Below, piece by piece: positions 9,446-19,200 of a DNA stretch of 55,631 nucleotides. A program made the translations under genes and the position numbers. The stretch spans positions 1 through 55,631 of the forward strand of contig CACZLZ010000041.1 of assembly GCA_902782145.1 (NCBI GenBank), written 5' to 3'. The stretch's first letter is position 1; each line of letters opens with the position of its first letter. This DNA is from an uncultured Aeromonadales bacterium (lineage in GTDB: Bacteria > Pseudomonadota > Gammaproteobacteria > Enterobacterales > Succinivibrionaceae). The notes below the pieces were generated by a model. The model was not told the origin of the DNA. It saw nothing but the letters and a program-made list of their open reading frames with translations, and did not search any database.

Positions 9446-10193
9446 AACCGTGACACACCATCCTTCTGCCACCCCAGTCTTTTTGAGCTTGCTTAAAAGC
9501 GTGGAGTGGATTGTGGTGTCTGACATGTGGTGACTCCGGTAATAATGCCCTGCTGACATACACAGTAAACCGGAAGCGCCATCCAATGTCAAAATCTGAG
9601 ACGGTCAGATCCGGTGCCATCTCCACTGATCCATATCTGCCACATCCTGACTCAGGCCGTTGTTGCCAGTTTCCTGGACAAGTCAGTTCCCACGCCACCG
9701 AAGCCTGCGCCCCGGCTCCTCCACCACCCAAGAACACCTCACCCACATCACATTTTGCCGAGATCCGACTGTGGGACTCAAAAAAGGACACAAAATTGCA
9801 GATTTGTGATCTCGGACGCCTCACTCACCAGCTCCCGTTCAATAATGCCGCACACTTCATGGTTTGCCATCCGTCTCTTCGATAAAGTGCTTCTTCTGGT
9901 TTCAGCACAGCAAAACACCAGCCCTGTCAGTGGCAGAGACCGCAGTGTCATGTCCTGCCCCGGAGGGCCGGGGGCCAGGCAGGACACCATGCTGATCATA
10001 ACGGTCCCTGGGCACCGGCGCAGTCACCGCGGCAGGGCAGAGACCGTCTTAGAAACATTTCCTGAAACCAGAAGAGCAGTTCAGGCACCCGCCCGGATCA
10101 GATACCGGGCAGGACAGACACTGGCACCAGCCAGCAACACGCATACAACAACACAACCAAACGGAAAAACTACCGCAAAAGAGGAGAGAGAAC
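9446..10193. other. non-coding leader of the vWA block
   Basis: About 750 bases with no credible gene. 9446-9735 is unassigned. 9740-9910 is the first copy of a leader sequence repeated before the second vWA gene (see repeat entries). The final part ends in a purine-rich ribosome site (GAGGAGAGAGAAC) just before the vWA start at 10194. The promoter of the whole plus-strand block is probably within this region. Confidence 0.55.
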
Positions 10194-10931
10194 ATGGCCT
10201 TCAACGCCTCCAACTTCACCGACGAAGCCAAAGCACTGCCAGTGATCCTGCTGCTGGACATCAGCGGCAGCATGAGCGGCAGCAAGATCACAACCCTGAA
10301 CCAGGCGGTGCGCACCATGCTGGAGGACTTCAAGCGCATCTCCTCCAGCGACACCCAGATCCGCTTTGGTGTCATCACCTTTGAGTCTGAAGCCCGGGTG
10401 CACATTCCCCTCCAGAACGTGGAGAACGTCTCCTGGAGTGATCTGCATGCCAGAGGTGGCACCAACCTCAGGGATGCCATGATCCTGGTGAAAAAACTTA
10501 TCGAAGACCGGAATGTCATTCCCTCAAGATCCTACCGGCCCACGGTGATCCTGGTGAGCGACGGCTGGCCCTTTGACGGCTGGGAGGATCCCATGAATGC
10601 CTTCATCACCTCCGGCAGATCTAGCAAGGCAGACCGTATGTCCATGCTCATTGGTGACAACAGCGCCGCCCAGGTGATGCAGCAGTTCCTCCGGGGATCC
10701 GGCAACCAGCTGTTCTTCGCCCGGGATGCCGGGGACATCAGCCAGTTCTTCCATTTTGCCACCATGACCACCACCCAGAGGATCCAGTCCCAGACCCCGG
10801 ACACCACCGTGGCCATGCCCGCCTTCAGCCCGGAGAACACCATTGCCGCCACTGTGACAACGGAGGCTGCCCCAGTCTCCCCGGTGACCACAGTGATCGT
10901 GAACAACGACGAAGGTGACGAGGACGAGTGA
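10194..10931 (+). CDS. TerY-type von Willebrand A domain protein (copy 1)
   Basis: This is a 245-residue single-domain vWA protein. The metal-ion-dependent adhesion site is complete: DISGSMSG (DxSxS) near residue 20, GGTNL for the threonine near residue 85 and VSDGWP for the distal Asp. The body (LPVILLLDISGSMSGSKITT, then IRFGVITFESEARVHIPLQN) is typical of TerY, the cytoplasmic vWA protein of tellurite-resistance-like systems. The tail is low-complexity and ends in an acidic NNDEGDEDE. A GAGGAGAG ribosome site precedes the ATG. No signal peptide or membrane segment is present. In TerY-P triads this protein probably acts as a metal-dependent scaffold between kinase, phosphatase and targets. 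It is nearly identical to the gene at 11821 over the vWA fold but differs in the tail. Confidence 0.93.
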   Translation: MAFNASNFTDEAKALPVILLLDISGSMSGSKITTLNQAVRTMLEDFKRISSSDTQIRFGVITFESEARVHIPLQNVENVSWSDLHARGGTNLRDAMILVKKLIEDRNVIPSRSYRPTVILVSDGWPFDGWEDPMNAFITSGRSSKADRMSMLIGDNSAAQVMQQFLRGSGNQLFFARDAGDISQFFHFATMTTTQRIQSQTPDTTVAMPAFSPENTIAATVTTEAAPVSPVTTVIVNNDEGDEDE

Positions 10932-10999
10932 CGATCTGGGGCAGAGGGCAGGGATCCACCCCGGGCTCCCGCACCATGGGTTGCCGGAGGAGCTGAAGG

Positions 11000-11187
11000 A
11001 TGAAATCAGCAATTGCGGTTATCACCGACACCAGCGACAGTTTTGCCGAATACGGCAAAAGCCGCATCACCCGGAACACCTGCAGGCTACTGGATCAATC
11101 CTAGCCAACCACAGGCACGCCACTGGCCGCAGTCAGTTTGGTCTTCAACGCCTAGGGCTGCGCCGTGACTCCACCGGATATGGATAA
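11000..11187 (+). pseudogene. fragment of the second-type vWA gene
   Basis: The first 34 codons (MKSAIAVITDTSDSFAEYGK...) match the start of the intact gene at 12632 almost perfectly, then a TAG at 11102-11104 ends the frame. The next 80 bases continue the match with a roughly 20-base deletion and substitutions until the similarity fades near 11187. It lies right after vWA copy 1, where the intact gene lies after copy 2, so it is the decayed partner left by the tandem duplication. Confidence 0.85.
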
Positions 11188-11221
11188 ACCATGCTACTAA
11201 ACATGTGCCCCAGATCCGTTG

Positions 11222-12810
11222 CCGCCATGAAAACCCAACGCACATCACATTTTGCCAAGTTCCATCCTATGAAGCTCAACACAGGACACAAAATTGCAGA
11301 TTTGTGATCTCAAACGTCCAACCCGTGGACTCCCGCTCAATAATGCCATACGCTTCAAGGTTTGCCATCTGCCTCTTGGATAAAGTGCCCATTCTGGAAC
11401 CAGCATGAAAACCCCATCCTCATAGGCAGCGGACACGCAGTTTCGTGTCCTGACAATAGAGTTGACTGTCATGGAGGACTTCTCCCTGATCATGACTTTT
11501 CCAGGACTCCGGCGCAGTCATGCGGACAGGGCAGAGGATGACATCAGAAACTGTTCCTCTAGCCCGGCCACTGGGACGGTCAGCACTGGCAGTAAGGACA
11601 TAAACATTCATCCGGCAGAACGGAATAACCCACTTACGCACGGGATATCTCCCCCAACGAAGGCAATCACCCAGTTGAATACGGCAGGCATATCCTGCGA
11701 AGCCAGTTCCGGCCCCCCTGTCAGCATCAGCGCCCGGATCAGGTACAGGACAGACAGTTACTGGCACCATGTTGTCAACAACACACGGGCAACAACACAA
11801 CAGAGAAAAGGAGAGAGGACATGGCTTTCAAAGCAGGTGAATACACAGACGAAGCCAAAGCACTGCCGGTGATCCTGCTACTGGACATCAGCGGCAGCAT
11901 GAGCGGCAGCAAGATCACAACCCTGAACCAGGCGGTGCGCACCATGCTTGAAGAATTCAAGCGCATCTCCTCCGGCGAAACCCAGATCCGCTTCGGCGTC
12001 ATCACCTTTGAGTCTGAAGCCCGTGTGCACATTCCCCTCCAGAACGTGGAGAACGTCTCCTGGAGGGATCTCCATGCCGGAGGCGGCACCAATCTCATGG
12101 ACGCTCTGGTCTTAGTAAAGAACCTTTACGAGGACCGGAATGTCATTCCATCAAGATCCTACCGGCCCACGGTGATCCTGGTAAGCGACGGCATGCCCGA
12201 TAGCGGCTGGGAGGATCCCATGAAGGCCTTCATCACCACCGGCCGTTCCATCAAAGCCAACCGCATGTCCATGCTCATCGGCGACAACAGCGCCGCCCAG
12301 GTGATGCTGCAGTTCCTCCAGGGATCCGGCAACCCGCTGTTCTTCGCCCGGGATGCCGGGGATATCAGCAAATTCTTCCAATATGTCACCGAAACCACAA
12401 CGGCTCAGGCCAAGAACCCGGACGACCCAGTGGCATCGCCAACCTATGATCCGGAAAACACCATTGCCGCCACTGCGCCAACGGAGGTCGCCACAGCCAG
12501 CACAGCCACCCCAATGGCCACGGTGACCGTTAACAACGACGAAGGAGATGAGGACGAGTGACGATCAGGAGGCTGGGATCCCCGGGATCATCCCGGGCTC
12601 CCGCACCCAGGGACGCCGGAGGAACTGAAGGATGAAATCAGCAATTGCGGTTATCACCGACACCAGCGGCAGTTTTGCCGAATACGGCAAAAGCCGCATC
12701 ACGCGGAACACCTGCCGGCTACTGGATCAAGCCCTGGCCCTGGCAGATCCGGGCACGCCACTGGCAGCAGTCAGTCTGATCTTCCACACCTGGGGCAGCA
12801 CCGTGACACC
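11222..12810 (+). repeat. tandem duplication, copy 2
   Basis: Second copy of the leader-vWA-vWA unit described at 9738-11190. The leader block 11230-11405 shares the words CACATCACATTTTGCC, GGACACAAAATTGCAGATTT and the GTTTGCCATC segment with 9740-9910. 11405-11820 is otherwise non-coding and ends in an AAAAGGAGAGAGGAC ribosome site. Unlike copy 1, this unit runs straight into a complete downstream gene. Confidence 0.85.
11821..12561 (+). CDS. TerY-type von Willebrand A domain protein (copy 2)
   Basis: This is a 246-residue paralogue of the protein at 10194 with the same intact metal site (DISGSMSG, GGTNL, VSDGMP) and the same acidic end NNDEGDEDE. The two differ mainly at the first ten residues, in scattered surface positions and in the Pro/Thr-rich linker before the tail. 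A strong AAAGGAGAGAGG site precedes the ATG. Retention of two intact copies suggests dosage or divided roles, for example one per kinase or per FHA partner; this is inference. It is followed after 70 bases by a different vWA gene. Confidence 0.93.
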   Translation: MAFKAGEYTDEAKALPVILLLDISGSMSGSKITTLNQAVRTMLEEFKRISSGETQIRFGVITFESEARVHIPLQNVENVSWRDLHAGGGTNLMDALVLVKNLYEDRNVIPSRSYRPTVILVSDGMPDSGWEDPMKAFITTGRSIKANRMSMLIGDNSAAQVMLQFLQGSGNPLFFARDAGDISKFFQYVTETTTAQAKNPDDPVASPTYDPENTIAATAPTEVATASTATPMATVTVNNDEGDEDE

Positions 12811-13495
12811 CCTGGAGAAGGATCAGAACCAAGATATCCCGGCCTTCAAATCCGCAGGATCGGCGAGCCTACCGGCCCTGTGCGGCTTTCTCCAGCAGTG
12901 GAGCGCAGGCAGGCGCGGCATACTGCCAGTGCTCATCCTGACTGACGGTCTGTATGACAGCAGTAGCAAAGAGCTCATGGAGCAGTTTCTCACCACCCTG
13001 GATCAGTGCCGGCGGATTGTTCCCGTGATCATAGCCGTGGGCCAGGATGCGGATGCGGATGTCCTCCGGCGCCTCTCACCCTATGTATTCACCCCGGACA
13101 ACGCCCTGGCCGCCCTGGATCTGGCCGCCGCCGTCCCCTGGGGAGACAGTGCTAAAAAGTGCGCCGATCTGACCATGGATGATCTCGCGATTCTTGATAT
13201 GGGCCGGGAGAGCCGGAACCAACCTGACAGCCGATCAGGCTCCGGACAGGGCGGGGAGCCTCAGTACGCATCTGAATGCAGAACAGGATCCGGCGGCGGT
13301 TATGTCTCCCGGAGCACACCTAAGGGCAGTTCACCACCGGGAACAGGCTCAGGCCCCGGCGGCGGCAGTATGCCCCAGAACGCACCTGAAGGCAGTCCAG
13401 GATCCGGATCTGAAGCCGGAAACAGCATGGAGCCCCCGGCGTCCTGGGGCCATCTCCTGGACTTCATCCGGAAGCACCTGATAAACCGGCGGTAG
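12632..13495 (+). CDS. second-type vWA domain protein with Gly/Ser-rich linker
   Basis: This is a 287-residue protein. The N-terminal ~180 residues form a vWA-like fold: AVITDTSGSF supplies DxSxS and LILTDGLYDSSSKEL the distal Asp, with PVIIAVGQDADADVLRRLSP after it. It is clearly different from the two TerY-type genes before it. Residues ~190-265 are a Gly/Ser/Pro-rich linker, and the last ~20 residues (WGHLLDFIRKHLINRR) form an amphipathic basic helix that could dock a partner. The ribosome site is GGAGGAACTGAAGG. It directly precedes the phosphatase and kinase genes, the usual TerY-P order. Confidence 0.85.
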   Translation: MKSAIAVITDTSGSFAEYGKSRITRNTCRLLDQALALADPGTPLAAVSLIFHTWGSTVTPLEKDQNQDIPAFKSAGSASLPALCGFLQQWSAGRRGILPVLILTDGLYDSSSKELMEQFLTTLDQCRRIVPVIIAVGQDADADVLRRLSPYVFTPDNALAALDLAAAVPWGDSAKKCADLTMDDLAILDMGRESRNQPDSRSGSGQGGEPQYASECRTGSGGGYVSRSTPKGSSPPGTGSGPGGGSMPQNAPEGSPGSGSEAGNSMEPPASWGHLLDFIRKHLINRR

Positions 13496-13697
13496 GAACG
13501 GCAAAAAGTAAACCCCATCCGGGATCCGGGACAGCAATGACAGTTGCCTCCCCAGACCGTCCAGTCAGCCGATCACCGGCAGACGTGCCGTGAAGCAGTT
13601 AACACCGCAGACAGCCGGGGAAAATGCGATCCGGGCAGTGCAGCCGCCCGTCAGAGCAGAAGAGAGAGCGAAAAAGACAGAGGACAGGCAGAGGAAA

Positions 13698-14444
13698 ATG
13701 AACAGCAGGATCTTCGGTGCATCTGTGCAGGGACCCGGACATATCCGCCGTGGGGTGCCCAACCAGGACAGTTTCCTGATCCGGCGCAGCCGGCGGGGGA
13801 TCATTCTGGCGGTGTCCGACGGAGTGGGCAGCCGGGTGTTATCCCACCTGGGCTCCCAGGCCGCCTGCCAGGCCGCCGCCGAGGCCGGGGAGATGTTTCT
13901 GGCAAGGCAGAGCAGGGATCCGGATCCTAGGAGCCTGGAGGAGATGATCCACGCATTGTGGTGTCTGAACCTGTCACCACAGGATCCGGATCGGTGCTGC
14001 GCCACGCTGCTGTTTGCCCTAGTCACCCGGAAATGCTTGGTGCTGGGACGCCAGGGAGATGGGATGATCTGCGCCCGGATCCGGGGGGAGGATCTGCTGA
14101 TCACCGAGGACAAAGAGGACTCCTTCTCCAATGTCACCTGGTGCCTCAGGAAGAAGTTCACCCCGGATCAGATGGCCATGACCGCCATCCCCCTCAGTGA
14201 TCCCGGTGATCTGGAGCATCTCCTGCTGGCCACCGACGGGGTGGCCGACGACGTGCCGGACAGCAAAAAGGCGTCCTTTGCCGCCAGTTTTGCCATGGAG
14301 TATTCCCAACTTCCGGCCAAGAAGCGCACCCGGAGCATCCGGAAGATGCTGAAGGAGTGGCCAGTGCCCCACCACAGCGATGACAAGACCGTGCTGTGCC
14401 TGGCAGGTACCTGCCACCAGGTGAAGGAAAAGAACCATGACTGA
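13698..14444 (+). CDS. PP2C-type Ser/Thr protein phosphatase
   Basis: This is a 248-residue protein if started at the ATG at 13698, which has a GAGGA site and matches the family N-terminus (GASVQGPGHIRRGVPNQDSF). The frame is open further upstream to 13590, but the extra residues look like leader sequence. The metal-binding residues of the PPM fold are visible: NQD (D24), SDGVGS (D41), TDGVADD (D180) and DDKTVLCL (D229). The protein is compact, without membrane segments. It should remove phosphates placed by the adjacent kinase. Its end overlaps the kinase start by 8 bases (ATGACTGA), so the eraser and writer are translationally coupled. Confidence 0.93.
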   Translation: MNSRIFGASVQGPGHIRRGVPNQDSFLIRRSRRGIILAVSDGVGSRVLSHLGSQAACQAAAEAGEMFLARQSRDPDPRSLEEMIHALWCLNLSPQDPDRCCATLLFALVTRKCLVLGRQGDGMICARIRGEDLLITEDKEDSFSNVTWCLRKKFTPDQMAMTAIPLSDPGDLEHLLLATDGVADDVPDSKKASFAASFAMEYSQLPAKKRTRSIRKMLKEWPVPHHSDDKTVLCLAGTCHQVKEKNHD

Positions 14445-16203
14445 TATCAATCTGTCCCGGGATTTCAAGGAGGCTGACTCCCTCCGGCGCTTCAGCATTG
14501 ATTTAGAGGATGAGCACGGGATCCAGCACCAGATCCCCCTGGCATCATGTTCAGGATCTTCCGGGGGACACCCAGGAAAGAAGGAGCCCGTCCGCATCCT
14601 GGGAAAAGAGGTGGATCCCGCCTGCGTCCTGGGTGAGGGCGGCCAGGGCATTGTCTGCCGCACGCTGGATCCCTTCATTGCCGTGAAGCTGGCCCGGACG
14701 AACCATCAGGACATCACCGACCGGGACCAGATCACCGCCTTCCAGGATCAGGTCCATGATCTGCTGCTGCTGCGTCTCCCCGGGGATCTGCGGATCTCCC
14801 TTCCCTATGCGGTGCTCCGGGATCATGCCGGCTATGTGATGCGCCTCCTGAACACCGCCGAGTCCTTCGAGAAGGGACTGCTGTCCACATCCTACAATGT
14901 CCGGGCCTACGGCGGCACCGGTCTCACCAGGGCGGTATCCGTCTTTGCCCCGGATCAGAGCAAGCAGTTCCAGGATCTCCCCCCAGAGGAGCGGGTACGC
15001 TTCACCCGTAGTGACACCGCCCCGGTGATGCTTAGGCTTGTGCGCTACATCGCCACCGGCGGCACCCGGCTCCGGTTCTGCGCCCTGGGCCATGCCGCCG
15101 GGATCCTCTCCCGGATCCATGCACTGGGCATGGTTTACGGGGATATCTCCGCCAACAATGTGTTCCTGGCCGGGGACGACGATGAAGGCTGCTCCGTGTG
15201 GCTCATTGACAGCGACAACCTGAACTACGAAAAGCAGAAAGGGCCCATTGTCATGACCCCGGGATACGGCGCCCCGGAGCTGGTGCAGCGTCAGGCGGGG
15301 ATCAGCTCTGTCAGCGACTGCCACGCCTTTGCGGTGCTGGCAGAGCGGTGCCTGGCCTGGGTTCATCCCTTTCATGGCCGGCTGCTGGATGAGGGGGACT
15401 GGTCAGACGGCACGGACGGCATGACCCCGGAGGAGAAGGCCAATGCGGGCATGCTCCCCTGGATCGACGATCCCTGGGATGACAGCAACCGGGAGGAGAA
15501 GACTGAAGGCATGCTGCCCCGGCACACCATCCTCACAGAAGGAGTGCTGCGCCTGATGGAGCTGACCTTCTGCCGGGGCCGGACTTACCCTGGTGCCCGG
15601 CCCGGAGCCGCTCTGTGGGCCCGTGAACTGTTCCGGGCCCGGGATCTGACACTGAAATGCACCCGCTGCGGCATGACATTGCCAATCCGGGATGACTCTG
15701 ACTCCAAATGCCCCTGCTGTGACGCCAGCCCTTCCAGCCCCGCAGTGCTGGAGCTTAAAGCCTATGCGCTTCTGCCCGGAGGACGGTGCCCGGAGCCCGA
15801 GTGGATCTGGCACCACGAAATTGAGAAGCCCGGGGAGCTCTGGCTTTTCCGGATCCCCACCCGGGTGTTCCTGAGTTTTGACATGCGGGATCACGATCAG
15901 CCTTTCCTCCAGATCGAATACCGGCCCGGCACGGCAGATGCCGTCCGGGGCGCCGGATCAGCCAGCAAACCGGGAGAGAAAATTGGCGGCTTTGTGTTCC
16001 TCCGGAAGCTCAGCACTGATGATTCGAAAATCTGGGTGCTGGCACCGGGAGGACGGTCCCCGAAGGAGGCCCGGCCCGCCAGCCTTGAGGGCGACAGAGT
16101 GGCCGCTCCCCGTGAGCTGGACGGCAGTTTCTGGCTCATCGCCGAAAGCCCCCTGGGACAGCGCCGGGCGGTATCCCTGCAACTCGTAAGGAGGAACCCA
16201 TGA
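14437..16203 (+). CDS. Ser/Thr protein kinase with C-terminal zinc ribbon (TerY-P kinase)
   Basis: This is a 588-residue protein. The glycine loop is LGEGGQGIV (66-72), the ATP lysine K84 in IAVKLAR, the catalytic loop VYGDISANNVFL (D236) and the metal loop LIDSDNL (D258; DSD replaces DFG). GYGAPEL follows as the APE motif. HGD- and DSD-type motifs are typical of the divergent kinases of TerY-P triads. After the kinase domain a zinc ribbon is seen: CTRCG (C408, C411) and CPCC (C425 to C428). The last ~160 residues are beta-rich and unassigned. It overlaps the phosphatase upstream by 8 bases and the next gene by ATGA. Threonine targets recognised by the two FHA proteins of the block are the natural substrates to propose. 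Confidence 0.92.
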   Translation: MTDINLSRDFKEADSLRRFSIDLEDEHGIQHQIPLASCSGSSGGHPGKKEPVRILGKEVDPACVLGEGGQGIVCRTLDPFIAVKLARTNHQDITDRDQITAFQDQVHDLLLLRLPGDLRISLPYAVLRDHAGYVMRLLNTAESFEKGLLSTSYNVRAYGGTGLTRAVSVFAPDQSKQFQDLPPEERVRFTRSDTAPVMLRLVRYIATGGTRLRFCALGHAAGILSRIHALGMVYGDISANNVFLAGDDDEGCSVWLIDSDNLNYEKQKGPIVMTPGYGAPELVQRQAGISSVSDCHAFAVLAERCLAWVHPFHGRLLDEGDWSDGTDGMTPEEKANAGMLPWIDDPWDDSNREEKTEGMLPRHTILTEGVLRLMELTFCRGRTYPGARPGAALWARELFRARDLTLKCTRCGMTLPIRDDSDSKCPCCDASPSSPAVLELKAYALLPGGRCPEPEWIWHHEIEKPGELWLFRIPTRVFLSFDMRDHDQPFLQIEYRPGTADAVRGAGSASKPGEKIGGFVFLRKLSTDDSKIWVLAPGGRSPKEARPASLEGDRVAAPRELDGSFWLIAESPLGQRRAVSLQLVRRNP

Positions 16204-19200
16204 TCCCCGCAAATGAAGATCAGGCAGCTAGGAAAAGCCGGGAAGATCCAAACGGCAAGTTCAGCCTCAATGGCAGCAACCGTCCACGCAGCGTCGCTCC
16301 TTCCAGACCCCGTCCCCGGACCGTGATCGCTCCAGGCAAGTTCTTCCTCCATGAGATCAGCGGCTTCCAGGACTGCATGCAGAATGTGGAGCTCCGGGAA
16401 TCACCCCTGCCGGAGGATCAGGACGGCACCACAGACGGGAGCACCACCGCCGCACTCCGTCCCCAGAGTGCCCATGTTGCCGAATGCTGCGGCAAGTTCA
16501 GCCGGCATTTTTTCACGGTGTACCTGGGATTTCTGACATTGAGGATCCAGGGCCGGCCCTGCCGCTTCACCATCCGCCACGACAAGACCGGATCCCAGAT
16601 CCGGGAACTCACAAGCCTTGCCCGGCCGGGGTTCCGGATGGTGGCCGAGGTGGACACAGTGCTGGGCGAGGGCAGGGGACTTATGGTGAACCTGTACGCC
16701 TTTGCCCGGGAGATCCCGGCGGGTATCCTCTATGTCCATGTCCCTGGCACCTGCCGGGAGATCCTCCGGAAACGCTACTTACAGGAGAGCATGTTCAGCC
16801 TGAGATCCGCCTGGACCGCCTCGGGCCTCGAGCCGCCCCCGGAGAAGGATCCGGCAAAGAACGGCACCCGTTCCCCGGAAGGAGACACCGGGAGCACGGA
16901 AAAAGCAGAGTCAGAGTCAGAGTCCGGGACAGGGATCGGGACCGGAGGCTCCCCCGCCATGGCACCCTGGATCTCCTCTGATGCGGGAGGATCATCCGAT
17001 CTCCCGGAGAAGACCCTGGAGGATATCGACAGTGAAGCCCTCCTGGAGTTTTTCGCCGATCCCACCTGCCTCTCCCTGGAGGAGGCAGAAGCCCGGATCC
17101 ACGGCACCACAGCCAGGACAGCGGATCCGGCACAAGACCGGGGCAGGAGGGGAGAGAGAGCCGATCCGGGGCCCCAGCAGAGTCTCATGGATCTCATTGA
17201 AGCCGGCCCCGGATCTCCCGTACCGGGGATCCGGATCCCCGGAATGCCGGGCCGCCAGTACACCAGCGGTGACAGCGCTTCCATCTCCTGCTCCGCATCA
17301 GAAGCAGAAACAGGAGCCTCCCCATTCCTCTCTGGGGGATCCGGTGACCGGGCAGAGACCGGCATGGACTCCTCCGATCCGGGATCTGACTCCGGATCCG
17401 GAGCCCCTTCATCTGCCACAGTTGCCCGGGATGCCCCGGCAGATCTGACGGCAGAGCAGCAGAAAGACAATCTGGGATGCCGCCTGAACATCAACATTGA
17501 CGGCGGCAGTTACTTTGTCTTCGCCCTGCCTGACGACAACGACTTCGCCGATAAGGAGGAAGAAGGCAAGGACAAAAAAGACGGGAAGGATCCGGACGGC
17601 CGGAATGATCCCTGGAGCTGGCGGGACCGGGATCCCCGAAAGGATTGCACAGGTCCGGATCCCCGGGAGCATGAGGGTGAACACCGCAGGCAACTTAACC
17701 GGAATGAATACCAGAAGCCGGATCACCACCGCCCGGGGTCACCTGACAATTCCGGCGATCAAAACACCGCCGGCAAAACCGGCGCCGGTGCAGCCCCGGA
17801 CACCGGCTCTGCTGCGGATCATGATGCAAACTTCATCCCCGAGTTCCTGGAGCGCACCCTGAGAAAGCCCCGGGATCTGGAGGTGTCCATGGAGGTTGAC
17901 AGCCGCCTCCTGACGGTGCTCTCCCCGGAGATGCGCCTGCCGGTGTTCATCAGCCGGATCACCGAGCCCGGGGAACTCCTCCCCCAGGAGGATCTGGAGC
18001 TGCGCCATGTCCTGCTGGCTCCCACCCTCACGCCCCGGCGCCTGGGCCTGGCCCGGGGGCTGGTGTACCTGACGGAGGATCCGGTTCCGGAAGCCCTTGC
18101 GGACAGCCCCTGTGCCGCGGTCCCCGCCGCCCTCAGGAACCTGCTCCTCAGCTCGGCCTCCTATCTCAGAAGCTGGGATCTGTATTCGGACTACGAAATC
18201 TTTTTTTTTTTCTAAACTGAAGGGCTTCAAAGCCCCCCAGATCAGTTCCGTCACTCCGATCAACGGGGGCTTCCAGATTGCGCTGGCTGGAAGCATGGAC
18301 ACTTTAAATCTGGCGGAGGATGAGGAAATACTGTTCTCCCAGGACGAACCGGATTTCCTGTGCGAGGAGATCCTGGAAGACGGAAAGATCGAACACGGCA
18401 GACTCAGCAAGTATGTCCTTGAGGCAGGACTGCGCATGAAAGATGACCGGAAGGCCATGGGGATGCACAACCGCTACACCTTCAGAAAGCCCCGGACCAA
18501 AACCCGGTTCCAGCGGGTCATTCAGGTCAGCTGCCCTGAAGGCACGGACATGCCCGGCAAGGGACTTTTTGTCTATCCATCCCTGTCCGGCAGTTTCAAA
18601 ATGCAGGAGCGGCGGCAGCGGGCACGGGACAGCATCCTGGGGGGCAGCTGTGCCAACCCGGTGCTGGGCATGCTCCTGGAGGACGGCATGTCCGCCGACA
18701 GCGGGATCCGCATGGAGAACCTGATCCAGGGCTGTCCCCGGAACCGGGTGGCGCCCCTGTCCCGGCGGATCATCAAGAAGATCTTCCCCAAGAACCCGCC
18801 CACCCCCACCCAGATCGAGGCCATCAGCATAGCCCTGAACACCCCGGACATTGCCCTGATCCAGGGTCCCCCGGGAACAGGCAAGACCACAGTGATCACC
18901 GCCATAATTGAGCGGATCAGCGAACTGCTGGGCCAGAAGAAGGCCCGGGGTCAGATCCTGGTGTCCGGCTTCCAGCATGACGCCGTGGAGAACATCATGG
19001 AGCGCCTGAGTGTGAACTCCCTGCCGGCGGTGAAATTCGGCTCCCGGGGCACGAAGGATGAAAAGAAGTCCAACCAGACGGAGGAGCGGATCACCCGCTG
19101 GGCCTGGGATCAGGCGGCAAAGATCCGGGAGAAAAACCCGGTGGTAACCGAAACCGAGACAAGCCGGCGCTGGAAAAAGCTCTTGGACACCTACAAAAAC

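Larger units (their letters stand above)
9738..11190 (+). repeat. tandem duplication, copy 1 (leader + vWA gene + truncated second vWA gene)
   Basis: This segment matches 11222-12810 in order: a leader block (CACATCACATTTTGCC..., GGACACAAAATTGCAGATTT), a vWA gene, and the start of the gene that is complete at 12632. The ATG-to-ATG distances between copies are 1627 bases for the vWA genes and 1632 for the following gene, so both lie on the same duplication. Copy 1 decayed at its 3' end, where the downstream gene survives only as a fragment. The leaders differ at many positions, so the duplication is not recent. Confidence 0.85.

Noticed and set aside
9756-9813. CCGAGATC...GATCTCGG inverted repeat in the first vWA leader
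   Set aside because: The left and right arms are not both kept in the second leader copy, so pairing is not supported.
18199-18215. T tract as a transcription terminator
   Set aside because: No stem precedes it and coding sense continues directly after it in another frame.
18097-18300. Separate start of the helicase gene at 18097
   Set aside because: The first ~35 codons there are an out-of-frame reading of the upstream gene; the helicase sense begins only after the T tract.
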